Of a stretch of DNA of 39,470 bases, positions 1-7,076 are shown piece after piece. The position numbers and the translations under genes were made by a program. Each line of letters begins with the position of its first letter. Positions within the stretch are counted from its first letter, which is position 1. The notes under the pieces are model-generated. The model saw only the letters and a list, made by a program, of their open reading frames with translations. It searched no databases and was not told where the DNA came from. Source of the DNA: Candidatus Merdinaster equi (lineage in GTDB: Bacteria; Bacillota; Clostridia; Lachnospirales; Lachnospiraceae); contig JAGHUF010000086.1 in NCBI GenBank assembly GCA_018064935.1, positions 1 through 39,470 on the forward strand, in the 5' to 3' direction.

Positions 1-68
1 TCTGCTATCTTCTTTACTAATAGGTCTCTTTCGTCAAGAGCCTGTGTTACTAACATTTTCTCGCTCAT
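1..68 (-). CDS. 5' end of an unidentified gene (runs off the window)
   Basis: Only the first 22 codons are inside the window. The peptide begins MSEKMLVTQALDERD and continues with a Lys-rich helix. The start is supported by a GGGAGGA Shine-Dalgarno seven T residues upstream of the ATG at 68. The N-terminus resembles small helical proteins annotated as DIP1984/septicolysin-like in Firmicutes, but this is a weak memory-based match on a short peptide. The ribosome binding site lies inside a long hairpin (73-120), so translation may depend on that structure. It follows the small XRE-type regulator on the same strand. Confidence 0.5.
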   Translation of the reverse strand, partial: MSEKMLVTQALDERDLLVKKIA

Positions 69-72
69 AAAA

Positions 73-120
73 AAATCCTCCCTTAAAATTATCTCTGTAA
101 ATAATTCTAAGGGAGGATTT
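73..120 (-). terminator. Long hairpin plus U-run overlapping the ribosome binding site of the next gene
   Basis: Bases 73-92 pair with 101-120 over 20 positions with one mismatch, around an 8-base loop; the outer 13 pairs are perfect. Read on the minus strand, the stem is followed by a run of T and then the ATG at 68. It therefore has the form of an intrinsic terminator for the regulator gene upstream. The 3' arm contains the GGGAGGA Shine-Dalgarno of the downstream gene, so the same hairpin would also hide that site. Confidence 0.7.
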
Positions 121-156
121 GTAAGTTGTCATTGGACTTGTAGTATAAAATGATTC

Positions 157-459
157 CTACGCAGCCTTCACTATTCTGATATAGTATTCCATCATTCTAG
201 TATTAAAATCGCTGATATTTCTGGTTCCTTTGTACTTTCTGTTACCACAGACAAGGTAATCCATAGGAACCTCAAATAATTCGCTTAATGCGTATAGGTT
301 ATCTATCGTTGGCATGCTAGTACCATCAAGCCAGTGATAAATCCCCTGCACACAAGATAAATTCAAGTACTCTTGTATTTGCTTTACTGTGATATTCTGC
401 TGTTTCATTATCTTCCGGATTCGTTCTCCGGTGCGTTGCCTATCAATTGTAGGAAACAT
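157..459 (-). CDS. Small XRE-type helix-turn-helix DNA-binding protein
   Basis: A 100-residue protein when started at the ATG at 459, which has AGGAGG seven bases upstream; an in-frame ATG 11 codons earlier (492) lacks a comparable site. Residues about 10-65 form an XRE/Cro-type helix-turn-helix: a GERIRKIMKQQNITVKQIQ scaffold followed by a recognition segment with QGIYHWLDGTSMPTIDNL, then the usual LSELFEVPMDYL end. The C-terminal 30 residues are basic and unassigned. Proteins like this usually act as repressors in mobile elements. It lies just downstream of the RloB/ATPase pair on the same strand and could regulate that pair or its own neighbours, but no target can be shown from the sequence. 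Confidence 0.75.
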   Translation of the reverse strand: MFPTIDRQRTGERIRKIMKQQNITVKQIQEYLNLSCVQGIYHWLDGTSMPTIDNLYALSELFEVPMDYLVCGNRKYKGTRNISDFNTRMMEYYIRIVKAA

Positions 460-608
460 GGTATCGCCTCCTAGCACTTTATGATTGACCATATTTGCAC
501 TCTATTCCTTTATATACTTCATGCCATCAATCTGATTAATTTCTTCTAATACACCATACATTCTACATATATAACGCTTACTAAAATTCTCATAATTTTT
601 CAAGAATG

Positions 609-1280
609 CTATGTATTAACTACTACCCCAACAGAAAGTAGCAGTTTATAGAAATCATCAAAATTTGTCCCTCTTTTTCCCCAATTATCCTCATTTACCG
701 TTGTACAAACCTGAATTTCGTATTTATTCTTGTTCACAGTTATATCATTTTGAATTAGTGCAGTATGAGCATTTATTGAACCAAGTAAATGGTCAATTGA
801 ACCTTTCCCGCGTTCCACTAACACGCTAAAAACATCTTGATCAGATTTAAACTTTTCTATATCTGAATATTTTAATTCTGTTTTTATAAACTGTTCAACT
901 TTTTGCCCTTTGTAATTAAAAATATGCAGGCATGCAACATATTCAAAATCAGGAAAATCTATTATTAATATATGTGGTATTCTCTTGCTTTCATTTTGAA
1001 CTTTACAATATTCAATTATTTTTTTTAGATTTGCTTTTTCTCCTTGAATAGAAACCGCACGATCTCCATCAATTACTATAAATTTTGCGAGGCAATTTGA
1101 GTTCGCATCTTCTTTAATTTGAGACAAAAAATTCGAATAGCCCCCTCCGTGCATATTAACAGGCTTAATAGCCAACGATATTTTTTTATGCTTTCTTATA
1201 TAATCAAAATAATTATTCTCAGTATCGCCTTCACAAAATACTTTGAATACTTTCTCAACTTCTCGTTTCTTTCTACTCAA
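609..1280 (-). CDS. RloB-like protein (TOPRIM-like, AbiLii-type)
   Basis: A 223-residue protein if started at the TTG at 1280, which has GGAGG eight bases upstream; a longer frame starts from another TTG at 1295. The N-terminus has the RloB/TOPRIM-like signature FCEGDTE (residues about 15-21), then FIVIDGD, consistent with an acidic metal-binding site. In the family, RloB proteins pair with an AAA15 ATPase in RloA/RloB and AbiLi/AbiLii abortive-infection modules; the effector is thought to be a nuclease-like TOPRIM protein. Here the start overlaps the end of the ATPase gene by eight bases, so the two are translationally coupled. DNA is AT-rich and the genes sit among integrative-element debris, suggesting acquisition by transfer. 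The defence role is inferred from family and context. Confidence 0.75.
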   Translation of the reverse strand: MSRKKREVEKVFKVFCEGDTENNYFDYIRKHKKISLAIKPVNMHGGGYSNFLSQIKEDANSNCLAKFIVIDGDRAVSIQGEKANLKKIIEYCKVQNESKRIPHILIIDFPDFEYVACLHIFNYKGQKVEQFIKTELKYSDIEKFKSDQDVFSVLVERGKGSIDHLLGSINAHTALIQNDITVNKNKYEIQVCTTVNEDNWGKRGTNFDDFYKLLLSVGVVVNT

Positions 1281-2541
1281 TGGCAGTACCTCCAAGTATT
1301 CCCTTCATATAAAATTCATATACCTTGGTTGTTTCATATCTTACATCAGGGAAATCTGCTAATGAATATAATTCTGATTCAAGAGTTTCTACATCTTTTG
1401 AGACAAAATAAATCTGCTCCTTCATATAATTCTTCAAATCCAAATGAAGTACATTGTGAGAAGTAAAGATAAATTGTCCATAATGCGATTTTCCATTTAT
1501 AAATGCGATAACTCTGTCCGACAAAATAGGATTTAATACTCGATCCATTTCATCTGCAATAACGACCTTGTTCTCATATACAACACGATATATCTGTATT
1601 GCCCATGCGAAAAACTCTCTTACACCACTCGAGTCAGCACCAATTTTTCTAGAAAAAATATCCCCATTTTTATTTTTTCTATAGACAATTGTCTCAATAA
1701 AAGGTTTTTCCTCATCTATTTTTATATCACAAATACTATAGTCTACCATTCTGAAAATATTGAAAAACTCTTTGGTATGAAGAATCTCGTTATAATCAAC
1801 TTCTTTCTTAATTGACAAATATAAATCATAATTCAACGGGTTTGTCTCTGGACAAATATTATTCTTTACTATATTAATAAAATCAACAGCAGCCTTATTC
1901 CCTAAAAGTGCTATTTTAGTTACAAATAATCCCAAAGACCCATCTTCATCAATTGTTTTTTCTAACGACTTCTGAATCTCCTTATTCATCCCAGGAATAG
2001 TCATATCATATGACATACTACCCTTTAAATTACATTCTTCTTTTTCACACGAGTCAGAAAAACTTTCACACATAAACTTATTATCAGTTCTAATCAAGCG
2101 CATAATTGGTTTATATACAGCCGTCTTTTTTTCTTTCATTTCTAGTTTTTCTTCAACGATTCCCAAAAAGTCTACATGCAAAAGATATTTATAAATATTA
2201 CTACCATCAGCAGTCAATTCAATTTCAAATCTTTGATTCGATTCTGACTTAATTGGACACTTACCATTAATGTTATTATTATTAATAGTGGATTTAGACG
2301 AAGATGCTCTGTCTGAACTAATAAAAAATGACAAAAAGTACTGGATACTTCTTACAAAATTGCTTTTACCCCCTGCATTCTCACCCACAATAACTGCATC
2401 TTTTAATACATGGTATCCATTTGGTAATTCTACATAATTATTGGAAAATCTTTTTTTCACTTTTGTGTTAGCTGCAAATAATGTCAATTCTGCATCTTCC
2501 CTAAAAGACAAAAAATTATTATACTTATAACTCATTAACAT
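1273..2541 (-). CDS. AAA15-family ATPase (RloA/AbiLi-like), partner of RloB
   Basis: A 422-residue ATPase of the ABC/SMC-like AAA15 group. It opens with YNNFLSF, followed by a Walker A-type loop GENAGGKS (residues about 53-60). The C-terminal half has GADSSGVREF, which fits the ABC signature, the Walker B segment KVVIADEMD and a switch-like FTSHN. The middle 200 residues are lineage-specific. The ATG at 2541 is chosen because GGAG precedes it and because an upstream in-frame start at 2601 would lie inside the promoter. With the overlapping RloB gene it forms a two-gene cassette matching the domain pairing of AbiL and RloAB phage-defence systems. In such systems the ATPase is thought to sense infection or gate the TOPRIM effector; that role here is inference. 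Confidence 0.75.
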   Translation of the reverse strand: MLMSYKYNNFLSFREDAELTLFAANTKVKKRFSNNYVELPNGYHVLKDAVIVGENAGGKSNFVRSIQYFLSFFISSDRASSSKSTINNNNINGKCPIKSESNQRFEIELTADGSNIYKYLLHVDFLGIVEEKLEMKEKKTAVYKPIMRLIRTDNKFMCESFSDSCEKEECNLKGSMSYDMTIPGMNKEIQKSLEKTIDEDGSLGLFVTKIALLGNKAAVDFINIVKNNICPETNPLNYDLYLSIKKEVDYNEILHTKEFFNIFRMVDYSICDIKIDEEKPFIETIVYRKNKNGDIFSRKIGADSSGVREFFAWAIQIYRVVYENKVVIADEMDRVLNPILSDRVIAFINGKSHYGQFIFTSHNVLHLDLKNYMKEQIYFVSKDVETLESELYSLADFPDVRYETTKVYEFYMKGILGGTAIE

Positions 2542-2557
2542 ATTGCATTGCTCCTTT

Positions 2558-2634
2558 AAACATTTTTTTGTTATTAAATGTACACATTCCCATTGTATCA
2601 CCTCACTTTTCTTTAGTCAAAACATTTTTTTGTT
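2558..2634. repeat. Perfect 15-bp direct repeat flanking the defence-pair promoter
   Basis: The 15-mer AAACATTTTTTTGTT (plus strand) occurs at 2558-2572 and again at 2620-2634, starts 62 bases apart. On the minus strand one copy abuts the -35 box and the other sits between the predicted transcription start and the ribosome binding site of the ATPase gene. This placement suggests a paired operator. Confidence 0.6.
2592..2620 (-). promoter_or_regulatory. Promoter of the AAA15 ATPase-RloB pair
   Basis: On the minus strand there is a -35 TTGACT (2620-2615), a 17-base spacer and a -10 TACAAT (2597-2592). Transcription would start near 2585, about 44 bases before the ATG at 2541. This is among the closest matches to a sigma-70/SigA consensus in the window. 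Confidence 0.75.
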
Positions 2635-2665
2635 TTATCCACCCCATGCGCAATCATTTCTATTT

Positions 2666-3102
2666 TTAAGTTTGCCCTGCAAACTGCGGCATATCATGGT
2701 TCACCATCGCCTTATAATAGCTGCTCATCGTACTCCCAGCATTAAACAAAGCAGTCAGCAAATAGCTTTTGATGTTATGGATCTTAGTAGTATTCTTTCC
2801 CATACAGCCTAATACATACTCGATGTGCGAATAATTAAGCTTCAAGAACTTGGATTTCACAAGCTCAGCTGGATATTCTTGCCCTGACACATGGATAGAC
2901 TCCTTCTGTGTAATCACAGTCTCAAGAATTAAATCAAATATTCCCTCAACCATATCTTTCTCGTATGGATGTCGCTCAATAAGCGCACTATACTCAATAT
3001 TCTACTTGATAATCTCAGAATATGCCTGGTACTCCTCCATCTCATCTGTCGCATTTTCTGTGATAGATAAGATAGGATTAACCCTACGCAAATCTTCATA
3101 CT
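2666..3102 (-). pseudogene. C-terminal remnant of a DUF6017-type replication initiator protein
   Basis: The frame reads a tail that I recognise from replication-initiator proteins of Firmicutes integrative elements: LILETV, then YPAELVKSKFLKLN, HIEYVL and MVNHD near the end. Upstream in the same frame the peptide continues through EEYQAYSEIIK, but a TAG stop at 3005-3003 interrupts it, and the large N-terminal part is missing. From the in-frame ATG at 2953 only 95 residues could be made. The 5' side runs into a repeat cluster and an integrase remnant, so the piece was brought here by recombination. It is a decayed mobile-element gene and unlikely to work. Confidence 0.75.
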
Positions 3103-3136
3103 TTGGTGTATAAGTGGTGCACCTTGTGGTGTAGTA
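3103..3136. repeat. Short GGTG-type direct repeats next to the integrase remnant
   Basis: Three imperfect 11-12-base copies of a TTGGTGTA / GTGGTGCA / GTGGTGTA motif lie in tandem just past the integrase stop. A matching cluster occurs at 4730-4760. Tyrosine integrases bind short direct repeats near attachment sites, so these may be arm-type sites; this is inference. Confidence 0.4.
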
Positions 3137-3145
3137 CATGAAATG

Positions 3146-3445
3146 CTATGAAATTCTAATCTTTCCATCCAAGTTTTCAAAGGCTTCTTTCAATCTGTCA
3201 GCGGTTGCTTCTGCATACACATCCATTGTTGTCTGAATATCCTTACGTCCTAAAATTGACTGGATAACTTTTAGATTAGTTTCATTTTCACAAATTCTAG
3301 TTGCAAATGTATGACGCAGATTGTGACAAGAGAAGTTAGGAAGATAAACACCCTCTCTATCTTCTTTTAATGCTCTATCTGCTTCCTCTGTATTATACGC
3401 AAGAACAATTCTCTTGATTGTACGATTGATAGTCTGTGGATTGTA
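3146..3445 (-). pseudogene. Tyrosine recombinase/integrase, C-terminal fragment
   Basis: This frame is too damaged to have a start. It reads YNPQTINRTIKRI, then the catalytic segment CHNLRHTFATRI with the HxLR box, then ILGRKDIQTTMDVYAEAT with the nucleophile tyrosine, ending at a TAG at 3148-3146. That is the last 100 or so residues of a phage/ICE integrase; the N-terminal arm-binding and core domains and the first catalytic arginine are missing. At about 3445 it is joined to an ArdC-like gene in another frame, so a deletion removed everything between. The protein cannot be active. It shows that an integrative element once occupied this locus. Confidence 0.85.
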
Positions 3446-4170
3446 TCAAGACCAAGAGCATTGCTTACTATATAATCTATACTTTCGGCTTGCACTTCTG
3501 CTTCATTCCTGCTATATTTTGTATCTTTCGTATGCAAGATACTATGAGCTTTCTCATGAATTAGCGTCTTGAAAGTCCGTGCAGATGGCATATCTGGTTT
3601 AATAGCTATTCTATTATCTACTACGTGATAATAACCATTAGCAGAATCCCCTTTAAGACTTTCTTCAAATTCTGTCGGTATGCTGTTGCAACGCATAAGA
3701 ATTGGAATTGCCTTTGTCAATTCCTCTGGGTTATCTAATAACTCATTTGATAAAGATGGTAATTCCCCATCCGTCTGTCCTATGTCAAACACATTGCCAA
3801 GCTTAAAATACAGCTTGTCAGTTTTGACGTTTTCCTTATCTTCTGGATTGTCCGCATTAACATTTACAATCTCCTTATGATATGGAATTGGAACAAGAAC
3901 CTTAATTGCTTTCTCTCCCTTTTTCACGCTTATGTGCAAGGATTTCCATGTCTGAAAACTGGCAACTCCGGAAGCCTGCGGATATTGGGAAAGAATTAAA
4001 ATTGTGTTGTTAAAAGAATAGTTGTGCATTTGACTAAAGAATCTCAAATATTCTTTGTACCTATCAGATTTAAACATATCTACTACACCATCTTCTAACT
4101 TTTGTAATGCTGTTGTTAATTCTACTTTTCGTTCCTCATTTGTCTTTTTCTTGAATTTGTCTTTTCGCAT
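3367..4170 (-). pseudogene. ArdC-like antirestriction/zincin protein, 3'-truncated by deletion
   Basis: The open frame encodes 267 residues from an ATG at 4170 with AAAGGGG upstream. Residues about 20-110 resemble the ArdC/LtrC-type N-terminal ssDNA-binding domain found on conjugative elements (YKEYLRFFSQMHNYSFNN, FQTWK, VKKGEKAIKVLVPI). Residues about 200-235 have a zincin motif, LIHEKAHSILH, followed by NEAEVQAE. After GLDT the frame runs out of phase into integrase DNA, adding a spurious tail to residue 267. ArdC-type proteins protect incoming element DNA from restriction. Truncation just past the metal site probably spoils the fold, but a short product could still be made. Confidence 0.7.
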
Positions 4171-4339
4171 TGTTCATTACCCCTTTCTGGATTTGAGTAT
4201 GAAAAAAAGACCATATCAAGCCTTACACTTGTTACAGTCCCTCATACTACATTTCATTCTTAAATTATTATTTCCTAAAACTTTTGAAACTCTATACTTC
4301 GTGCTTCTGTAATAAAAGCAACCACATTGTTCTGATTTA

Positions 4340-4368
4340 ATTATATAATTCAAAAATGCCAGAATCAA
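4340..4368 (-). promoter_or_regulatory. Promoter upstream of the ArdC-like gene
   Basis: On the minus strand a -35 TTGATT (4368-4363) is followed after 17 bases by a perfect -10 TATAAT (4345-4340). The predicted leader to the ATG at 4170 is about 160 bases and contains no gene that I can support. Confidence 0.6.
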
Positions 4369-4377
4369 TATTCCACG

Positions 4378-4403
4378 AAAAAAAGAGACCTCGAAAGGTC
4401 TCT
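4378..4403 (-). terminator. Intrinsic terminator after the tRNA remnant
   Basis: An 8-bp stem (AGAGACCT with AGGTCTCT) closes a 4-base loop and is followed on the minus strand by seven T residues. It lies 21 bases past the tRNA 3'-end remnant and would stop transcripts coming from the lysS side. Confidence 0.8.
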
Positions 4404-4424
4404 AAAAATCATACAACAAAGTAA

Positions 4425-4448
4425 GCGGGGCACAGGGATTCGAACCCC
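4425..4448 (-). pseudogene. tRNA 3'-end remnant (T-arm and acceptor strand)
   Basis: On the minus strand GGGGTTCGAATCCC followed by TGTGCCCCGC is a tRNA T-stem, T-loop and 3' acceptor strand. No matching D-arm or anticodon arm precedes it; instead there is a small ORF. Eight bases at 4519-4526 are exactly complementary to the acceptor strand, but the intervening 86 bases do not fold as a tRNA. The usual origin is integration into a tRNA gene, which leaves a duplicated 3' end at the far side of the element. The parent tRNA cannot be named from this piece. Confidence 0.65.
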
Positions 4449-4474
4449 ATGGTGTGGGTGATATAAATACAGCT

Positions 4475-4579
4475 TCATAATTGATATTCTATAGCAACGT
4501 AGCTAAGTCCTACATGCTTGCCCCGCCAAGCACCATTTCCCGCCATCAAACCTGTCACCATCATCATTATTCCTACCAT
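4475..4579 (-). CDS. Small 34-residue ORF, possibly the tail of a larger mobile-element protein
   Basis: An ATG at 4579 with AAAGGAG nine bases upstream opens a 34-codon frame ending at 4475. The peptide has a Met-rich hydrophobic segment (GIMMMVTGLMAG) followed by a polar tail. The same frame is open upstream to 4699 without a good start and reads like protein (VIIGGIVAVVNAL, a second hydrophobic stretch). It may therefore be the end of a longer membrane protein cut by recombination. I do not recognise the family. The frame ends 27 bases before the tRNA 3' remnant. Confidence 0.35.
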   Translation of the reverse strand: MVGIMMMVTGLMAGNGAWRGKHVGLSYVAIEYQL

Positions 4580-4729
4580 TGCTTTCTCTCCTTTGAATTT
4601 AATATCAAATTTACAGTTACCTGTTGGATTCTTGTAATGGCAAGCGATAGAAAGCGCGTTAACTACAGCAACTATTCCGCCAATTATAACCTTATTTAGT
4701 TAGGATTCTTTTCTGCAATTCTACATAAT

Positions 4730-4760
4730 TTGGTGTAGTATTGGTGCAGTGGTGTATCAG
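4730..4760. repeat. GGTG-type direct repeats beside lysS
   Basis: TTGGTGTAGTA and TTGGTGCAGTG stand in tandem, followed by a third partial copy, GGTGTATCAG. The motifs match those at 3103-3136 beside the integrase remnant. They lie 32 bases past the lysS stop, consistent with an old element boundary. Confidence 0.4.
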
Positions 4761-4791
4761 TAAACACCCTGCAACGCCCATTTTATAGGCT

Positions 4792-6402
4792 TTATTTATC
4801 CAATGACTTCATCGTTGGGAACAGCAACACATCTCTAATTGCAGGGCTGTCTGTCATCAGCATGCACAGTCTGTCGATACCGTAGCCAATACCACCTGTT
4901 GGAGGCATACCGATTTCAAGTGCGTTAAGGAAGTCCTCGTCGCAATGTTCTGCTTCCTCATCACCTGCTGCCGCATTTGCATCCTGAAGTTCAAAACGCT
5001 GTCTCTGGTCGATTGGATCATTAAGCTCTGAATATGCGTTACACATCTCCCATCCGTTCATGAACATTTCAAAACGCTCTACGTAATTAGGATCGCTTGG
5101 TTTCTTTTTAGTAAGTGGAGAAATCTCAATTGGATGATCCATAACAAATGTAGGCTGAATAAGGTGTTCCTCAACAAACTCTTCGAAGAAGAGATTAAGG
5201 ATGTGTCCCTTCTGGTGCCATTCCTCAAACTCGATATGCTTTTCTTTTGCAATAGCTCGTGCTTCTTCAAGAGTTTTAATTTCGTTGAAGTCAACTCCAG
5301 AATACTTCTTAACAGCATCAACCATCGTTATTCTTTCGAATGGCTTGCCAAGATCCATCTCCACACCCTGGTAAGTAATTGTTGTGGTACCAAGAACCTC
5401 CTGCGCAATATAGCGATACATATTCTCAGTAAGATCCATCATTCCATTATAATCAGTGTATGCCTGATAGAGCTCCATCAGAGTAAACTCAGGATTATGT
5501 CTTGTATCAAGGCCTTCATTTCTAAATACACGACCGATTTCATATACTCTCTCAAGTCCACCAACAATCAATCTCTTGAGGTACAGCTCAAGAGAAATAC
5601 GAAGCTTCAAGTCCTCATCAAGTGCGTTGAAATGTGTCTCAAAAGGTCTTGCTGCCGCACCACCTGGATTAGCAACAAGCATAGGAGTCTCGACCTCCAT
5701 GAAGTCCTGATCTGCAAGGAATCTACGGATAGCAGCCAGAATCTTTGATCTCTTTACAAATGTTGACTTGCTCTCCTCATTCATAATCAGATCAACATAT
5801 CTCTGACGATATCTTGTATCTGTATCGGTAAGTCCGTGGAACTTCTCAGGAAGAATCTGAAGAGATTTGCTGAGCAGTTCAAGGCTCTCAGCGTGGATAG
5901 AAATCTCGCCCGTCTTGGTTCTGAACACATAGCCCTTGATTCCATATATATCGCCAATATCAGACTTCTTAAAATCTGCATATGGATCTTCACCAATCAC
6001 GTCTCTCGCAACATATACCTGAATCTTGCCCTTAAGATCCTGAATATTGCAAAAAGAAGCCTTACCCATAACGCGCTTAAACATCATACGTCCTGCTATT
6101 GACACATGAATTGGATTAGCATCCATAATTGCGCGGCGCTCATTATAATCATCATTAATTACCTGCTTTGCCTCTTCTTCTGAAAGGCCCTCGGTAGAAG
6201 GTGCTACTCTTCCCGCAAGAAGCTTTGCTTCTAATTCGTTGTACAGAGCTGCAACCTCATCTGTGTGATGAGTCTGATCATACTTTGTCTGAACAAAAGG
6301 ATCTTTGCCTGCCTCCTGAAGTGCTGCAAGCTTCTCTCTTCTAACCTTAAGAAGCTGGTTCACATCCTGTGTCTGCTGATTCTGATTATTATTGTCTGCC
6401 AC
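4792..6402 (-). CDS. lysS: Lysyl-tRNA synthetase (class II)
   Basis: LysRS charges tRNA-Lys with lysine using ATP. The 536-residue product has the N-terminal OB-fold anticodon-binding region (about 80-190), class II motif 1 and 2 regions (RYRQRYVDL; YEIGRVFRNEG followed by RHNPEFT) and motif 3 near the C-terminus (GGIGYGIDRLCML). The start is a GTG at 6402 with AAGGAG eight bases upstream. It is slightly longer than the usual 490-500 residues because of a Gln/Asn-rich N-terminus and an inserted loop near residues 65-80. It follows greA, as in several Firmicutes, but a terminator lies between the genes. Its 3' side borders the mobile island, with no clear terminator of its own before the tRNA remnant. 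Confidence 0.97.
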   Translation of the reverse strand: MADNNNQNQQTQDVNQLLKVRREKLAALQEAGKDPFVQTKYDQTHHTDEVAALYNELEAKLLAGRVAPSTEGLSEEEAKQVINDDYNERRAIMDANPIHVSIAGRMMFKRVMGKASFCNIQDLKGKIQVYVARDVIGEDPYADFKKSDIGDIYGIKGYVFRTKTGEISIHAESLELLSKSLQILPEKFHGLTDTDTRYRQRYVDLIMNEESKSTFVKRSKILAAIRRFLADQDFMEVETPMLVANPGGAAARPFETHFNALDEDLKLRISLELYLKRLIVGGLERVYEIGRVFRNEGLDTRHNPEFTLMELYQAYTDYNGMMDLTENMYRYIAQEVLGTTTITYQGVEMDLGKPFERITMVDAVKKYSGVDFNEIKTLEEARAIAKEKHIEFEEWHQKGHILNLFFEEFVEEHLIQPTFVMDHPIEISPLTKKKPSDPNYVERFEMFMNGWEMCNAYSELNDPIDQRQRFELQDANAAAGDEEAEHCDEDFLNALEIGMPPTGGIGYGIDRLCMLMTDSPAIRDVLLFPTMKSLDK

Positions 6403-6440
6403 TTTTATTTCTCCTTGTCCGAGTAATGTGTAATATGGAT

Positions 6441-6471
6441 AAAAACAGAGAGGTCCATTTGAACCTCCCTG
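6441..6471 (-). terminator. Intrinsic terminator between greA and lysS
   Basis: Bases 6446-6454 pair with 6463-6471 (9 bp, one G-T pair) around an 8-base loop. On the minus strand the stem is followed by TTTTT. It sits 30 bases after the greA stop and 39 before the lysS start, so lysS transcription from the upstream operon would depend on read-through. Confidence 0.75.
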
Positions 6472-6501
6472 GATAAGTTTGGTTATTTTTCCAAATACGA
6501 A

Positions 6502-6975
6502 TTAACCAATACTAAGAACCTTATACTTAAGAATTCCCATCTGAGTCTCAACTTTAACAGTTGTTCCAACAGTTGCTCCAATGAGAGCCTTTCCAACAGG
6601 AGACTCATTAGAAATCTTACCATTCAATGAATCTGCTTCGCTTGAGCCTACAATCTTATACTCAAGTTCCTCTTTATATTCCATATCCATAATCTTGACC
6701 TTGCTACCGATAGTAATCTTATCGCCAGCTGCATCCTCTGCATCAATTACCTCTGCATTTTTGAGGATCTGCTCAAGTTCTTCAATTCTTGCTTCGATAT
6801 CTCTCTGCTCATCTTTTGCAGCATCGTACTCAGCGTTCTCTGATAAGTCACCCTGAGCTCTTGCTTCCTTTAACTTCTCTGCAACATCCTTACGTCTTAC
6901 GACTTTAAGCTCCTGCAGTTCATCTTCAATTTTCTGAAGACCTTCTCTGGTCAAAATATTCTTCTTTGCTTCCAT
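6502..6975 (-). CDS. greA: Transcription elongation factor GreA
   Basis: GreA binds the RNA polymerase secondary channel and stimulates cleavage of backtracked RNA. The 157-residue product has the N-terminal coiled coil (about 10-75) with the conserved [16 protein letters not shown] segment carrying the catalytic acidic tip, then a linker and the C-terminal FKBP-like domain ending [10 protein letters not shown] chose the ATG at 6975 because GGAG lies six bases upstream and the length then matches the 158 residues usual for GreA; an ATG four codons earlier has no good site. It follows dusB by about 100 bases on the same strand. Confidence 0.96.
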   Translation of the reverse strand: MEAKKNILTREGLQKIEDELQELKVVRRKDVAEKLKEARAQGDLSENAEYDAAKDEQRDIEARIEELEQILKNAEVIDAEDAAGDKITIGSKVKIMDMEYKEELEYKIVGSSEADSLNGKISNESPVGKALIGATVGTTVKVETQMGILKYKVLSIG

Positions 6976-7076
6976 TGTCTTCTCCATTCCGGAGCACTCT
7001 TACTGCCGTTTTATCACTTTTCCAAAACCGTTTGTAGCTCCATCACAAACAGCTGCGGCTCCTATAAGCGCATAAA

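Noticed and set aside
502..599. A 30-codon protein-like frame between RloB and the XRE gene
   Set aside because: It lacks a start and a recognisable family; it may be a gene tail left by recombination, but cannot be supported.
4425..4526. A complete tRNA or tRNA-Sec-like gene spanning the 8-bp complementary ends
   Set aside because: The acceptor and T-arm fit, but the region between has no D-arm or anticodon stem that pairs, and it is occupied by an ORF end.
5134..5748. Plus-strand open frame of 204 codons
   Set aside because: It lies wholly within lysS on the other strand, lacks a ribosome site and has no protein-like motifs.
6403..6501. T-box or lysine riboswitch before lysS
   Set aside because: The gap is under 100 bases, has only the terminator hairpin, and lacks a T-box motif (TGGNACC-type) or a long aptamer.
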